Of a DNA stretch of 64,000 bases, positions 1 through 11,749 are shown piece by piece. The notes beneath the pieces were generated by a model. It was not told the origin of the DNA. It searched no databases and saw nothing but the letters and a program-made list of their open reading frames with translations. The position numbers and the translations under genes are program-made. How positions within the stretch are numbered: the stretch's first letter is position 1; every line of letters starts with the position of its first letter. The stretch comes from Paramecium sonneborni. Its lineage: Eukaryota; Ciliophora; Oligohymenophorea; Peniculida; Parameciidae. The DNA is taken from assembly GCA_905182985.1 (NCBI GenBank), contig CAJJDN010000114.1, positions 219,196 through 283,195 on the forward strand. The letters are read 5' to 3'.

Positions 1-799
1 AAATGCTAAGAATTTATTTAAAATCATCAAATAATTTCTGTACAATTCATTTATTCCATTTAAAAGTATTATTATTTAAAAAATAAAATAAATTTATTAT
101 TACTACTTTTATAACATCTAAGTTTTCATTTAGAGATTTAATCTTTAATGTATATCTATTTAAATATTAAATATCTTCAGATTTATTTAAATTCTATAGA
201 GAAGTACATGTTGGAAAAAAACAATAGTTATTCTAACAATTAAGAGAAAATATATTTAATAATTCTTCTAATAATGTATTAAGGACCAAATATATTAGTC
301 AACCAATCAATTTTTTTTAATATTATTTAGCATTTCCAATTTTAACCAAGATTGTATATATAATATAGATGAATTAAGCTTAATCCTTTTAATTTATAAT
401 TCCTACTCTTTTTTTATTTTAATTGTTCTATTAATGAGATATGTGAGAAGTGTAGTTACATATTATGGAATTTTAACTTCTTAATAAATATATATTTATT
501 TTTCTACCTTAATTTCTTGATTAGGATCTACTTTTGTTATTTTATAAGGATTAAGTTTTTTTTAATAAATTATTTTTTGATATTTAGGATTTATAGTTAA
601 ATATATTATATAAAATATTTTGGTTATGATTAGAACTGATATTAGTTGATTTTCAAATATTTAGAAGAATTCATAAGAGGACGAATATTTAAATATAAAA
701 ATATAGAAATTTAATAAATTATATAAATATGTGTTAGTGATATTTTCTTATTTTTTGTTTTGTGCATATTTAAATCAATTTTAATAAAAATTAATTAAA
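1..799. other. AT-rich region, no supported gene
   Basis: I find no frame free of TGA for more than about 40 codons with protein-like composition on either strand. A short plus-strand frame near 434-512 encodes a 28-residue hydrophobic peptide, which may be a remnant. The last part before position 800 serves as the upstream region of the Myb gene. Confidence 0.4.
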
Positions 800-1950
800 A
801 TGGCTTAAGTTAACAAAAGAAAATAATCTAAATCTTTAGATGATAGTGAAGTAGCAATTTTCAATTTAAGTTATAGTATAGGGTGAAGCAGTGTAAGGTA
901 GGTGGATAAAGGAAGAACATTAAAGATTTGTAGAAGCATTGAGTATACATGGGAAGAATTGGAAAAAAGTAGAAGAATATGTTGGTACAAGAAGTGGAGC
1001 ATAAATTAGGTAATATGTATATTCAATATAATATAATAGGTCTCATGCTTAGAAATTTTTTAATAGATTAGAGAAAGAATTTAACAAATAATTCAATGGA
1101 CTTAAAAGTTCAGAGATTAAGTAAATTTTTGAGAATAAAATGTTTCATTAATTTTCTGAGGGAGAATAAATTTAAAAAAAATAGAAGACTAACTCTATAA
1201 TGGGTATGACCTCATATCTTTTATAATTTTATTTTTAGATGTATCTGAAGATGAGATACAATTAAATGCCGAGTCTATGTAAATGGAATCTAATCAATAA
1301 TAATAATAATAAATAAAAGTTCAAATACAGTAAGGTACTTTAGACCTCAATTTACCTGATTCCCAAATTCATAATCCTACAAAAGAAGAAATAACAAAAT
1401 ATTAGTAAAAATAAAAGAAAATTCAGATAAAACTATAAGATGTTAAAGATATAAATCAATTACCTGATGAACTTCTTAAAGAAATTTGTAAATTACATAA
1501 TGAAAAAGGGCAGATTATGGCTATATAATAGATATAAAATGCATATCAATCAATTGCAGAAGTAGATCAAAATGATGAATAACAGAATCAACAATAATCA
1601 ATATAATTAGAATAGAAAAAACCTTATAATTAAGAATAAGAAAAAAATGAAGATTCAAGACCAGGTAATGATGAATCCTTTTTTCATTTTATTATGTATT
1701 AAAATCTTAAATTATAAATAGGGCTAAAATATCAAAGTATTTGAATAATAGGAAATTAAGTTTATCTGATTTAATAAATGTACCTTAGTCAGAAAAAGAA
1801 ATCTAGTCAGTTTCTTAGGCTCTAAAAAGTGATTAATAATAAGAGGCAGAAGGACAAAGAAGTAGAAAACAATCTTTTACTTTTTATAATGATTAAGATG
1901 AGGAAAATGAAGTTCGTTATTAGAATCTTAAGAAAACTAAAAAAGAATGA
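800..1950 (+). CDS. SHAQKYF-type single Myb/SANT domain protein
   Basis: This is a putative nuclear DNA-binding protein of about 342 aa. The first exon encodes a short basic leader. Next comes a SANT/Myb repeat (roughly residues 20-70) with the conserved Trp pair of GRWIKEEH and GKNWKKVEEYV, ending in the class signature RSHAQKFF. This is the plant/protist SHAQKYF subclass of one-repeat Myb factors. The rest is Gln-rich and acidic. Four introns fit: 851-881 (31 nt), 1010-1039 (30 nt), one of about 35 nt near 1203 and one of 26 nt near 1695. The second splits the Arg codon of RSHAQKFF, which confirms the splice. The start is the first ATG of the open frame and the stop is TGA. The family is clear; the target genes are unknown. 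Confidence 0.85.
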
Positions 1951-2004
1951 GACACAACTATATAATATAGTTTATTTTATTTTTTAATTAACAGAATCTC
2001 TTAA

Positions 2005-5000
2005 ATGTAGAATTATTACACTCCAGAATAATTTAGTCCATACTCTATTCCTAAATAGAATTAATCTAACTAAGTCAAACAATAAACTCCATTTGATGAT
2101 GAAGATAATGATACATCTAAAAGTGAATCATAAATAATCAAATAACCTAGAAAAATTAATATAGAGGATTTATTTCATGATAGTTTACCTAAATCTAATC
2201 AAGATATTCCTTTTTGGGAAAATTATGAGCAATAACCAAAAGGAATAATAAATCAATAAGCATCAAATAATTTATAGCAATTGCCAATATAATAAAATAT
2301 AATATAAAAGGAAATTCTTGATTTTTTTGATGAAGATTAAGAATAAAAATCTTAAAATATATCATAATCAAGTTAATAAATATAAACAAGTTATCAAAAT
2401 TAATTGTAAAATCCATAATAATAATTGCCTACTAATCTTGAAACTTAAAATATATCTTCAGATAATAATCCTTATATATTTAATAATTAACCAAATTCTT
2501 TCCAAAAAAATTATTTTTAAACCCCAATAACTATTTAACAAAATAAAGATAATAATCTATAATAGATTTTTTAAAGTTTTGAAGAATAAATAAATACTAA
2601 TTTGGGGGTCTAAAAACCTTTAACTACTTTTTAAAATTAATATTAAAATAATGAATCATTATAATATATAAATGAAAAAAATATTATTCCTAATTCAAAT
2701 TATACTTCATAAATTAAGTAATAATCCAATTAAATGTAATAATTTACAAGTCCGTACAATGTATCACAATAACCAGAAGAAATTAAAAAATAATCTACAT
2801 TTTTGAATTTTAGTCTTGATTAAGAGTAAGTTGCACAACCAAAGGAATTGGTAAACAATTCTTAATAAGATGATTCAGATCTAATTTGGTCAAATAATCA
2901 AAAACCTGAAATATTACAAACTTTTGATTTTAATTTATTAGACATAAATTAAGAGTAAAACTAATCATTAGCAGAATAACCAAATTAAAATAGTAATGGG
3001 TTCAATAATTTTTGGCAAACTTAAAATAATAATTAATTTAATGCTAATTATCCTTAAACTACTCAATTCTCTAATTTATTAGGCAATTTTAATTAAAATA
3101 ATTTTGCGCTCTAAGATTTAACTAAAAATTAATAAGATGATATTATTTAAAATTAAGATATTTAGAATCCAATCATTTAAAATTAACCTAAAAGTGATGA
3201 TCAAAAAATAAAAGATGAATTTGCTTATTGGAATTAACCAAAAGTTTAATCTGAAAGTTAACCTTCTTAATAAGATATAGAAGATAAATTTAATAATTTT
3301 TCAAGCAATTCATAGACTGGATGGGGAGATTTTCAAATTTTCCAATTTAATAATAAATAAAAGGAATAAATTGAAGAATTCATAAATTTTGAATAAGACA
3401 ACAATAGAAATTATGAAGAAAATGGATCTAAACTTTAATAATCAATCCATAATTCTGAATAGGAGGTTATAGATAAATAAAATAATAATTAAGAAGAAGA
3501 GAATTCAGATTAAGAGAAAATAAATGGTAACATAAAGATTTTGAATGAATATTAGTAGGAGAACCCTTAAAAAAACTTTGATTCATATGAATAAAAATAG
3601 AATTCACTTTCTGAATCATAAATAATTCAATAACCTTTAAATAAAACATAATCATTTGAATTTCCATCATCTATTTAAGTGCCTACACATAGTATTAGAG
3701 GAAGCAAAGAAGATGATAAAGAATTAACTTATGTTGAATAAATTATGGAATTATTAAAACCTAAAATAACTGAAATTACTTAAAATTTGAGTAATGAAAT
3801 AATAAATAATGATTGTAATTAAAATTAGGAAGCACAACCAAAACTATTTTAGGGAATTTTGGATATCTTTTAAAAAGAGAAAAGAAGAGTGGAATTAGAT
3901 TTACTGAACTAATAAGTATAAATAATAAAAGATATAGTCACGAAATATGATAATAAGACAGAATAATTATAAGAATAGTTTATTAAAGTAAGAGAAGAGA
4001 GAGAACGAGAAAGATAAAAATCTAATATGAGTATTAATTCTATTGAATTAAGAAAGTCTCTAGATGTAGATTAATAGATTGAAGAATCACCTATATAGAA
4101 TATTTAATTATAATAAAGTCCTGAATAATAATAATATACACCTAAAACTTCATAAGATAAAGCATATATACCTTTTTAATTGATTCATCAAACTTAATCT
4201 AAATATTTAAATGAAAGCTTGATAAGTTAAGAAAATAAAGAAGATGATCTAATTAAATTCAAAACTAATTTCGTTTTTTAAAGACAGCTTTTAAAGGGAT
4301 TGTAATATTAGGATATTTAGAAATTTAGAATATAATGTTTAAATGAGAAAGTAATATTATTAGAGACAGAGGAATTAATAGTCACATAAAATGAGGAAAG
4401 AAATGAAAATAAAAAGCAGGGATATAAGATATAATTGAAGTTTAAGAATAAAGGAAGAAAAATAATTTAAAATTTAATTGTATGTTTAGAAGGGAAACAA
4501 TGTAAAATAAATAAAGTTAATCTTAGTTAAAAATGATGTTGAAGCAAATCCTTAAAGAATAAAATAGTAATATTTAAGTCCTGGTGAAACAATAATACAA
4601 GATATAAGATTTAAATACTATGATTAACAAACAGTTTATTTGAATTGTTATTTAAAATATTCAATAAATGGCAACAGAGGTTATTGGAGTCAAGGTTAAT
4701 AAGGGATTTAAAATTAAGAGGCAATGTATATATCTTAAATGAATTAGTATAATTAGAATAACTCATACTAACATAATCAGTAAGATTGTATTTAATATTA
4801 TAGAGAAAATAAAAAGAACTATTAATTTATTATAGGAAGACCAGCAAATAAATTTTTCACATATCATTATTGGACTGTAGAAGAACTTAATGAATATAAA
4901 ATGTCTTATTAAAGTGAAGAATTCGAATTAAAACAATTAGAGGATTTAATTATATATCATCCATGGTTAGTGAAAATAGATTAATAAACTTTATGTGGAA

Positions 5001-5161
5001 AGATATTTCTTAGATTAGATGAAAATGATTATGATTTTGTTGTGAAAGTGTGTTTGAGAGGAGAAAAAGGAGTGATTAAAATGAATCAGACAGATATGGA
5101 TAAAAAGTTATGTGAACATCTATTAAGTTTTTTAAGTTTTCTATTTGTGAAATTATACTGA
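2005..5161 (+). CDS. Gln/Asn-rich protein with C-terminal adaptin-appendage-like domain
   Basis: The predicted protein is about 1043 aa with one 25-nt intron near 4500. The first 700 residues are Gln/Asn-rich and disordered-looking. They carry scattered short aromatic/acidic peptides such as IEDLFHD, DIPFWENY, FNNFWQT and GWGDFQIF, which resemble clathrin-adaptor-binding motifs. The final 320 residues are ordered. A beta-rich segment (near KIQLKFKNKGRKIIQNLIVCL, then LSPGETIIQDIRFKYY) is followed by a platform-like segment with WTVEELNEY and, at the end, DKKLCEHLLSFL. This order resembles the sandwich-plus-platform appendage of alpha/gamma adaptins, whose ending is close to RLCELL. No adaptin trunk is present. 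I infer an endocytic accessory role. The fold assignment is by eye and needs a profile search. Confidence 0.6.
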
Positions 5162-5745
5162 TCAATTTTTTAATGAAATTATTTCACAATATTTTATCAC
5201 TATGGATTTTGTATCCAAATTCTCTATTTATTTATAATTGTAGCTACATCTACTCATCCATAAAAAGGAATTTAAGGAAATAAATGATGTTTTGTTTAGA
5301 ATTACATACCTCCCATAAACAAATTAGATAACCAATCTATTTTTATTAATTGAAGAAATACCTGTCCAATCATAATTTCTAGAAGTCATTATCTAATGTT
5401 CAATAAAAGGTTTATCAATTTTATTAAACAATTTATATTCTCTTTCATAATTACAAATAAATAAACAAGCACCAAAGAATCCTGTAATATATTGACCAAT
5501 CAAATAAATCAGATTTTTTATTAGAATACGATTAATTGATGAAGAAATATATAAAGTATGTCAATTCTATTCTAAGATGCAATTATTGAATCAAATTTCC
5601 ATCTACTTTTATTTAAATGAATAGTTATCTTTTGATTCATTAAAATTCATTATTTTATAAATAAATCTGAAATCCTATAATTACTAATTCTATTTCCATC
5701 TCTATTCTCAGGTGTTTACATTAAATTATTATTTGACATCTGATA
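5162..5745 (-). pseudogene. broken membrane-protein-like gene remnant
   Basis: On the minus strand, protein-like peptides occur in at least three different frames: MSNNNLMQTPENRDGNRIS first, then FDSIIASQNRIDILYIFLH, then LIYLIGQYITGFFGACLFI followed by a tail containing SRNYDWTGISSINKNR. No GTA...TAG intron joins these frames without TGA. This looks like a gene decayed by indels. The last frame stops at 5162, immediately after the stop of the convergent plus-strand gene. I do not recognise the family; the hydrophobic stretch suggests a membrane protein. Confidence 0.4.
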
Positions 5746-5891
5746 TTCTAATTATTAACATAACACAGTCTTTACATAATAATATGTTTTTTTATTATGA
5801 AAATTAAAAAATAATACAAAATTTATATTACGGATATTATCTTTAATAAAATTTGTTTAATTTTTTTACTATTAATTTATATATATATATT

Positions 5892-6964
5892 ATGAATAAG
5901 AATAATAGAAATGAAGAATTATTAAGAGAATAATATTGCAAGACTTAAGCAGAAAGAATTCTAGATTAACAACTATTTAAAAAGACTAAAGTAATTAAAT
6001 GTATTAATTTAGGGTTAACAATTACATTAAATGGAAAAATAAATATATGGTGATTAAAATAAAAAAGTAAAAACTCAAGAAATTCAACAAAAAGAATAAA
6101 TGAGTTGTTAATAAGCAATGAGTTGTGTTTTAAAATATCTCAATAATGAGAATAAAATATTAACTGCTTTGAATAAAATTAAGTTATTAATTAAGGAATT
6201 TTAAAACAAATTTTATGATTACCATATACTTTAAATTCTTTATTGTTTATCAACAACAAAGTACAAATTTAAATAACATGAATGTGATTAATTGGTAATT
6301 GAAATCTTTGATATTTGTAATATGTCCAAATACATTTAAACAATTGATATATTAAGAATATAATTGAATATCAAAATCAAACTCTAAACTGATGATACAT
6401 ACTAATTTAACAATGTACTAAAAGAATTAAAGAAAATAATTGATGATTTAAAAGTTCATTAAGAAATATAACCTATAGATATTGTATTACAAAACACAGA
6501 GTAATAAATTGATGTATATGAATATGAAATCCTACCTGATTTTGAATAATTTATAGTAATTATATCTATTTATAATAGAATAATAGAGAATTTTAAATGA
6601 TAAAAAAGTAAGAGTTTATAATGAATTGTTTGGAAGTATTGATTGATCAATTCAAATATTAATGGGCAAAAACAAGTATTCACACATTTATTTAGAATTT
6701 AAATTTTAATCAAAAGTATTGAAATTATTAAATTTAATTAGATAGAATTTTGATGGATAGTTTAAAACTTAAATTGATGAAATAATAAGTAAAATTTAGA
6801 ATGCTAAAATTCTTTATACTGCTAGTAATGAGAGGGAAAATGCTTAAAGTGCAAAATTAATGTAAGATTATATGAAACCAATTCATGATGTTGTAGACAG
6901 TCGAGCAATTGTAAACACAGGAGATGGTTTGGATTAATGGGGTTTGAAATAAACAGGATTATGA
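5892..6964 (+). CDS. unrecognised 335-aa Gln/Lys-rich protein
   Basis: An intact gene model of about 335 aa is obtained with three short introns (22, 23 and 20 nt; for example GTAATTAAATGTATTAATTTAG). The N-terminus is basic and Gln-rich. The middle is predicted mostly helical (Leu/Ile/Lys-rich, with two Cys-containing segments), and the C-terminus contains KILYTASNERENAQSAKLM and a short polar tail ending in TGL. No signal peptide, membrane segment or known motif was seen. The exact fit of all three introns to one frame supports a real gene. No function can be proposed. Confidence 0.6.
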
Positions 6965-7049
6965 TTATAATTGAGATAAATATATTGTAATATTTTACTA
7001 TGAAATAAAAAATAAAATTTCAGTCGGGAATTGTTATATCATTATAATC

Positions 7050-8317
7050 ATGTCGAAGCGTTTAAAGTCATCATAATTATTTTTATTATATTGATTATAA
7101 ATAATTATTGACTTAAAATATATATCCAATAATATGGGTTTGATTCTAATTAATTAATGCTTTTTAATAGTTATTTTAAGACAAAAAATCAAAGTCTTTA
7201 TTTGAAAAAAGCAAAAACCTAAATACTTTGGAGTTCTTTTGAGAAACCTAAAAATATTTATTGGAATTACAGTTATCCAACAAAATAGATAAATTTGAAA
7301 AAGAAGTCACATTGAGTGTTATTAAATCTAAAAAGAAATCAATAAGTAAACAATTTGTAATAATATTGATTAACTTAGGAAAAAAGAATAAGGAATTGAA
7401 ATAATTGATAATTTCTTAATTTAAAATTCATACATTACAAATTCATAATCTAAATCTAGATCTTTTAGCAATAATCAATTTCTTACTAATAAAAATACTG
7501 ATAAAAACATTATTTTGAATAATGTTAATAAATGGCAAAGAAATATTAATTAAAAATAGATTATTGATGAAGATTAATATATAGATAGTTTTCTATAATA
7601 ATTTCAAAGATTCAGCTTCTTAGGAAGGGTGGATTTTCTTTTGTTTGCTTAAGAGAACATAAAACAGCTAAAATAAGAGTTGCAATTAAATAAATATAAG
7701 AGTCTAATCCTTATCAAACCTATTTACGTGAAATTTGATTTGGATCAGAATTTTTTGATAATTGAAAATTTAAATGTTTAAATTTAAAGTAAATTAATGT
7801 TGTTATTTAAACTAAGTTAATTGATTATGGAAGTCGTTTACATTTTGATGATCTCCCATAATTTTCTTTGGTAAATTATATTCAATATGAAAAAAAAATG
7901 GAAAAAACAACAACCCTAAATTATACAAAGTCTTATCAAAATATTGAACCATGGGTAATAGATATATGGACTTTGGGATGTGTAATTGTAGAAATACTTT
8001 ATGGTATTCCACTTTGGTTGAGCAATAAAATTATTATTTAGCATCATGATAAAGATTTAATTTAGTTTGCTGTAATAAATAGAGCATTTGATCAAATTAT
8101 AGAAAGTTGAGCCTTAGTTGTGAAAAATTTTTAGATCATTATTTAGACAATAATTATTCTGGTATTTATATGCCTTTAAATTCTAGAAAATAAAGGTGAT
8201 TTAGAAATTAGGCTGTTATTAAAAGAAATGCTTACCATTGATCCAGATCAAAGAATTGCTCCTTGTACAATTATTGAATTTCTTTAAACTACTAAAGAAA
8301 GATTAACAACTGAATGA
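7050..8317 (+). pseudogene. DYRK/CMGC-like protein kinase pseudogene
   Basis: Kinase fragments lie in order but in different frames. They are an N-lobe piece with LLRKGGFSFVCLREHKTA and VAIKQ, a DFG-equivalent KLIDYGS, then subdomain IX as DIWTLGCVIVEILYGIPLW, and subdomain XI as LLLKEMLTIDPDQRI. Known DYRK kinases have the same subdomains in this order. The catalytic-loop region (HRD/HCD) between the N-lobe and KLIDYGS is absent: only about 70 nt separate the pieces. Several frameshifts and TGA codons cannot be removed as introns. It is therefore a pseudogene with an internal deletion. Its 3' end is repeated at 9192-9438 because of the assembly overlap. Confidence 0.65.
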
Positions 8318-10311
8318 GTTATTATTATTATTCAAATTTTCACACTATAAATTAAATTAACTTTTTTTTACTAAAAATCAGAATTTTATTTATTAATAAT
8401 ATATTTTTATTATTTGTGATTTATCAGACCTTTTAAAATCCATTATGAAATCATATCGCCTTTATTAAAAACTTATTTCAAATTACATTTAAGGATATTT
8501 TTGCAAAAGAAATGTAATAAACAGCATTATTAATAGATATTTGATTGAAAAATTATGATTCAAACATAAAATTCGGATAAAATTATTTAGAGAATTTTAT
8601 AGAAGAAGAATTAAAAAAAATTAAAATTTGAGTATTTAACTCATGCTTATTAAATTATATTTACGAATAAAATGTAAAATATTTCCTTAAGTTTTCCAGA
8701 TTTTATAAGGAAGTACTAGATTGATTTTTATATATATAATAAATTAATTTTCAAAGGAAATATTAAATGAAAAAGCAATCAGTATCCACAAATGCAACCC
8801 TTCTGGTACCATATTTTAAAGTGTATTTCAAAATTCATTATCATACTAAACCAGGAAAAGCAATTTACATAGTGGGAGATTGCAATATGCTTGGGGATTG
8901 GTAGCCTACAAAAGGATTAAGGCTATAATGGAATGAAGTATAATATGAATTATAATTTCTAAAAGAATGATGAATGGACAATTTGTATAAAAATAGATCG
9001 ATCGAAATATAGTAAGATCGAATACAAATTCATAGTTAATAATTATGATTATAGTACTTTAGATGATACAATATGGGAACCAGGAGAAAATAGAGTCATC
9101 ACTAATCATATGATTTAGAACGAAACAAAATATGAATATTTTAATTGTATTAATTATAATTATTTATTTTAGGTGAATATTGGGGGTACANTGTAATAAA
9201 TAGAGCATTTGATCAAATTATAGAAAGTTGAGCCTTAGTTGTGAAAAATTTTTAGATCATTATTTAGACAATAATTATTCTGGTATTTATATGCCTTTAA
9301 ATTCTAGAAAATAAAGGTGATTTAGAAATTAGGCTGTTATTAAAAGAAATGCTTACCATTGATCCAGATCAAAGAATTGCTCCTTGTACAATTATTGAAT
9401 TTCTTTAAACTACTAAAGAAAGATTAACAACTGAATGAGTTATTATTATTATTCAAATTTTCACACTATAAATTAAATTAACTTTTTTTTACTAAAAATC
9501 AGAATTTTATTTATTAATAATATATTTTTATTATTTGTGATTTATCAGACCTTTTAAAATCCATTATGAAATCATATCGCCTTTATTAAAAACTTATTTC
9601 AAATTACATTTAAGGATATTTTTGCAAAAGAAATGTAATAAACAGCATTATTAATAGATATTTGATTGAAAAATTATGATTCAAACATAAAATTCGGATA
9701 AAATTATTTAGAGAATTTTATAGAAGAAGAATTAAAAAAAATTAAAATTTGAGTATTTAACTCATGCTTATTAAATTATATTTACGAATAAAATGTAAAA
9801 TATTTCCTTAAGTTTTCCAGATTTTATAAGGAAGTACTAGATTGATTTTTATATATATAATAAATTAATTTTCAAAGGAAATATTAAATGAAAAAGCAAT
9901 CAGTATCCACAAATGCAACCCTTCTGGTACCATATTTTAAAGTGTATTTCAAAATTCATTATCATACTAAACCAGGAAAAGCAATTTACATAGTGGGAGA
10001 TTGCAATATGCTTGGGGATTGGTAGCCTACAAAAGGATTAAGGCTATAATGGAATGAAGTATAATATGAATTATAATTTCTAAAAGAATGATGAATGGAC
10101 AATTTGTATAAAAATAGATCGATCGAAATATAGTAAGATCGAATACAAATTCATAGTTAATAATTATGATTATAGTACTTTAGATGATACAATATGGGAA
10201 CCAGGAGAAAATAGAGTCATCACTAATCATATGATTTAGAACGAAACAAAATATGAATATTTTAATTGTATTAATTATAATTATTTATTTTAGGTGAATA
10301 TTGGGGGTACA
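8071..10311. repeat. unmerged contig overlap around N at 9191
   Basis: Bases 8071-9190 (1120 nt) recur at 9192-10311 directly after a single N at 9191. The copies match wherever I compared them, including intron sequences. The first copy carries the 5' end of the laforin-like gene (ATG at 8767) and breaks off at the N. The second copy runs on into the full gene. This is best read as an assembly join artefact and not a biological tandem duplication. Confidence 0.85.
8318..8766. other. intergenic AT-rich region
   Basis: I see no gene here. It lies between the kinase pseudogene and the laforin-like gene and is repeated at 9439-9887 as part of the overlap. The segment just before the ATG serves as the upstream region of the phosphatase gene. 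Confidence 0.5.
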
Positions 10312-11458
10312 GAGCAATTAAATTGAAATTAAATTACAATTTACCTGAAAAATAAAGAATGATGGTAATAGGAAGTATAGAGCAACTTGGTCAATGGATT
10401 CATCCAGTACTTATGAAATAGTAATCTAAAGTTGATATCGGTAATTTTGATTCAGTAAAATTAGTTAATTGTGAACCAGTGTAATAATGGTCCATTTCTT
10501 TTATTGTAGATTCAATGAATTTTTCATTTAGATATTTTTATGTAATAAGGAATGATGAAACAGGTTCTATGATATGGGAAAGAGGTAATGGAAGATATTT
10601 GAAATCAAGTGATCTTAGATCTTTTAGACAAGTTTAAGATCAATATGCTTAATCTCCAATTAAAATTAAAACTTAATTATTAACTGCCTGTTAACATTAT
10701 AAATTTCTTAAAAAAAATAATGGATCATTTTGTTCAGAAAGATAAATAAAATTTAACAAAGAAACTAGTATGGGCTACTCCTTTTCAGATAAAGAATCAT
10801 CTTTTTTTTATTATGAGTCATTTGGTAGATTAAATAAATTGGATTGGAATTTTGTTGTTTAATTTTCTATCACTTAAATCAATGAAAACATAATTATTGG
10901 TCCTTATCCATAAAATGAATAAGATATACTTATCTTAAAAAATTAAGGAATCAAAGCTGTTATGAATTTATAGACAAGATTGGATATGTATCATAGAGGA
11001 GTGGATTGGGATGAAATAATATTAACTTATAAGAAACATAATATTTAGATGAAAAACTTTGAAATCTTTGATATGGATCCTTAAGATTTCGAAAAAAAAA
11101 TACCAAAAGCTGTATAACTTCTTAAAAAACTTATTAACCAACATGAATTTGTTTACATTCATTGTACTTCAGGAATTGGTAGAGCACCTTCACTTGCAGT
11201 TATTTATTTGTCTTCTGTATTACAAATTCCATTAGATTAAGCAATAGCCTAAGTGAAAAATAAGAGAGAGCAATTTTATATTAATTTTAGTATTTTATTC
11301 ATATTTAATTCATAGATATGTTGAAAAGATCTCTGTAAAAAACTATTGTTTATAACAATGGACAAGGCTATGAAGAAAATTAAGAGGTTATAGAATTGTT
11401 AATGTCAAGCTCTGGCAAAATTTTAAAATAATAATTTGATTATAACCTACTATATTGA
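9888..11458 (+). CDS. laforin-like glucan phosphatase with two CBM20-like domains
   Basis: The predicted protein is about 496 aa with three introns (28, 26 and 26 nt). Residues about 15-120 form a starch-binding CBM20-like domain (AIYIVGDCNMLGDWQPTKGLRL, later a Trp-Glu-Pro-Gly segment). A second CBM20-like domain follows (MMVIGSIEQLGQW ... MIWERGNGRYL). The C-terminal half is a dual-specificity phosphatase with IIIGPYPQNEQD and the active-site loop HCTSGIGRAPS, which holds the catalytic Cys and Arg. Family knowledge (laforin/SEX4) implies dephosphorylation of phosphoglucan; ciliates store glycogen-like granules. The usual laforin has one CBM20, so two are unusual. A truncated duplicate of the 5' end lies at 8767-9190. 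Confidence 0.85.
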
Positions 11459-11749
11459 GTTAGGTAAAATTGTGTTTAAAGAATATCAGTTTTATTTTTA
11501 TCATTACTATATACCTTATTACTTTTCTTTTTAATCAAAATTTTCTGAATTTACAATTAAAGAAAACAGAGCTAAAAATTTATTTTAGAAATTATTTTAA
11601 TTCAATTCTCAGTATCCATAAGATAAAACTTTAAATAGAAAGAAATATAGATGAGTTGAATTTATAAAATTTCAATAGTATTCATTCTAAAGTTGTTGCC
11701 ATTTTAAGAGAATATTTTTTTTATATAGATTAATTTATTCTAATTAATA
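11459..11749 (+). other. short orphan frame, possible gene remnant
   Basis: A single open frame of about 60 codons (from about 11461, containing YQFYFYHYYIPYYFSF and ending ENRAKNLFQKLFQ...NRKKYR) lies between two genes. It has no good start, and I do not recognise it. It may be a fragment or noncoding sequence. Confidence 0.25.

Noticed and set aside
8071..10311. Genuine tandem gene duplications
   Set aside because: Every repeat pair is separated by N, the first copy is always truncated at the N, and I saw no sequence differences between copies. An assembly join explains all six at once.
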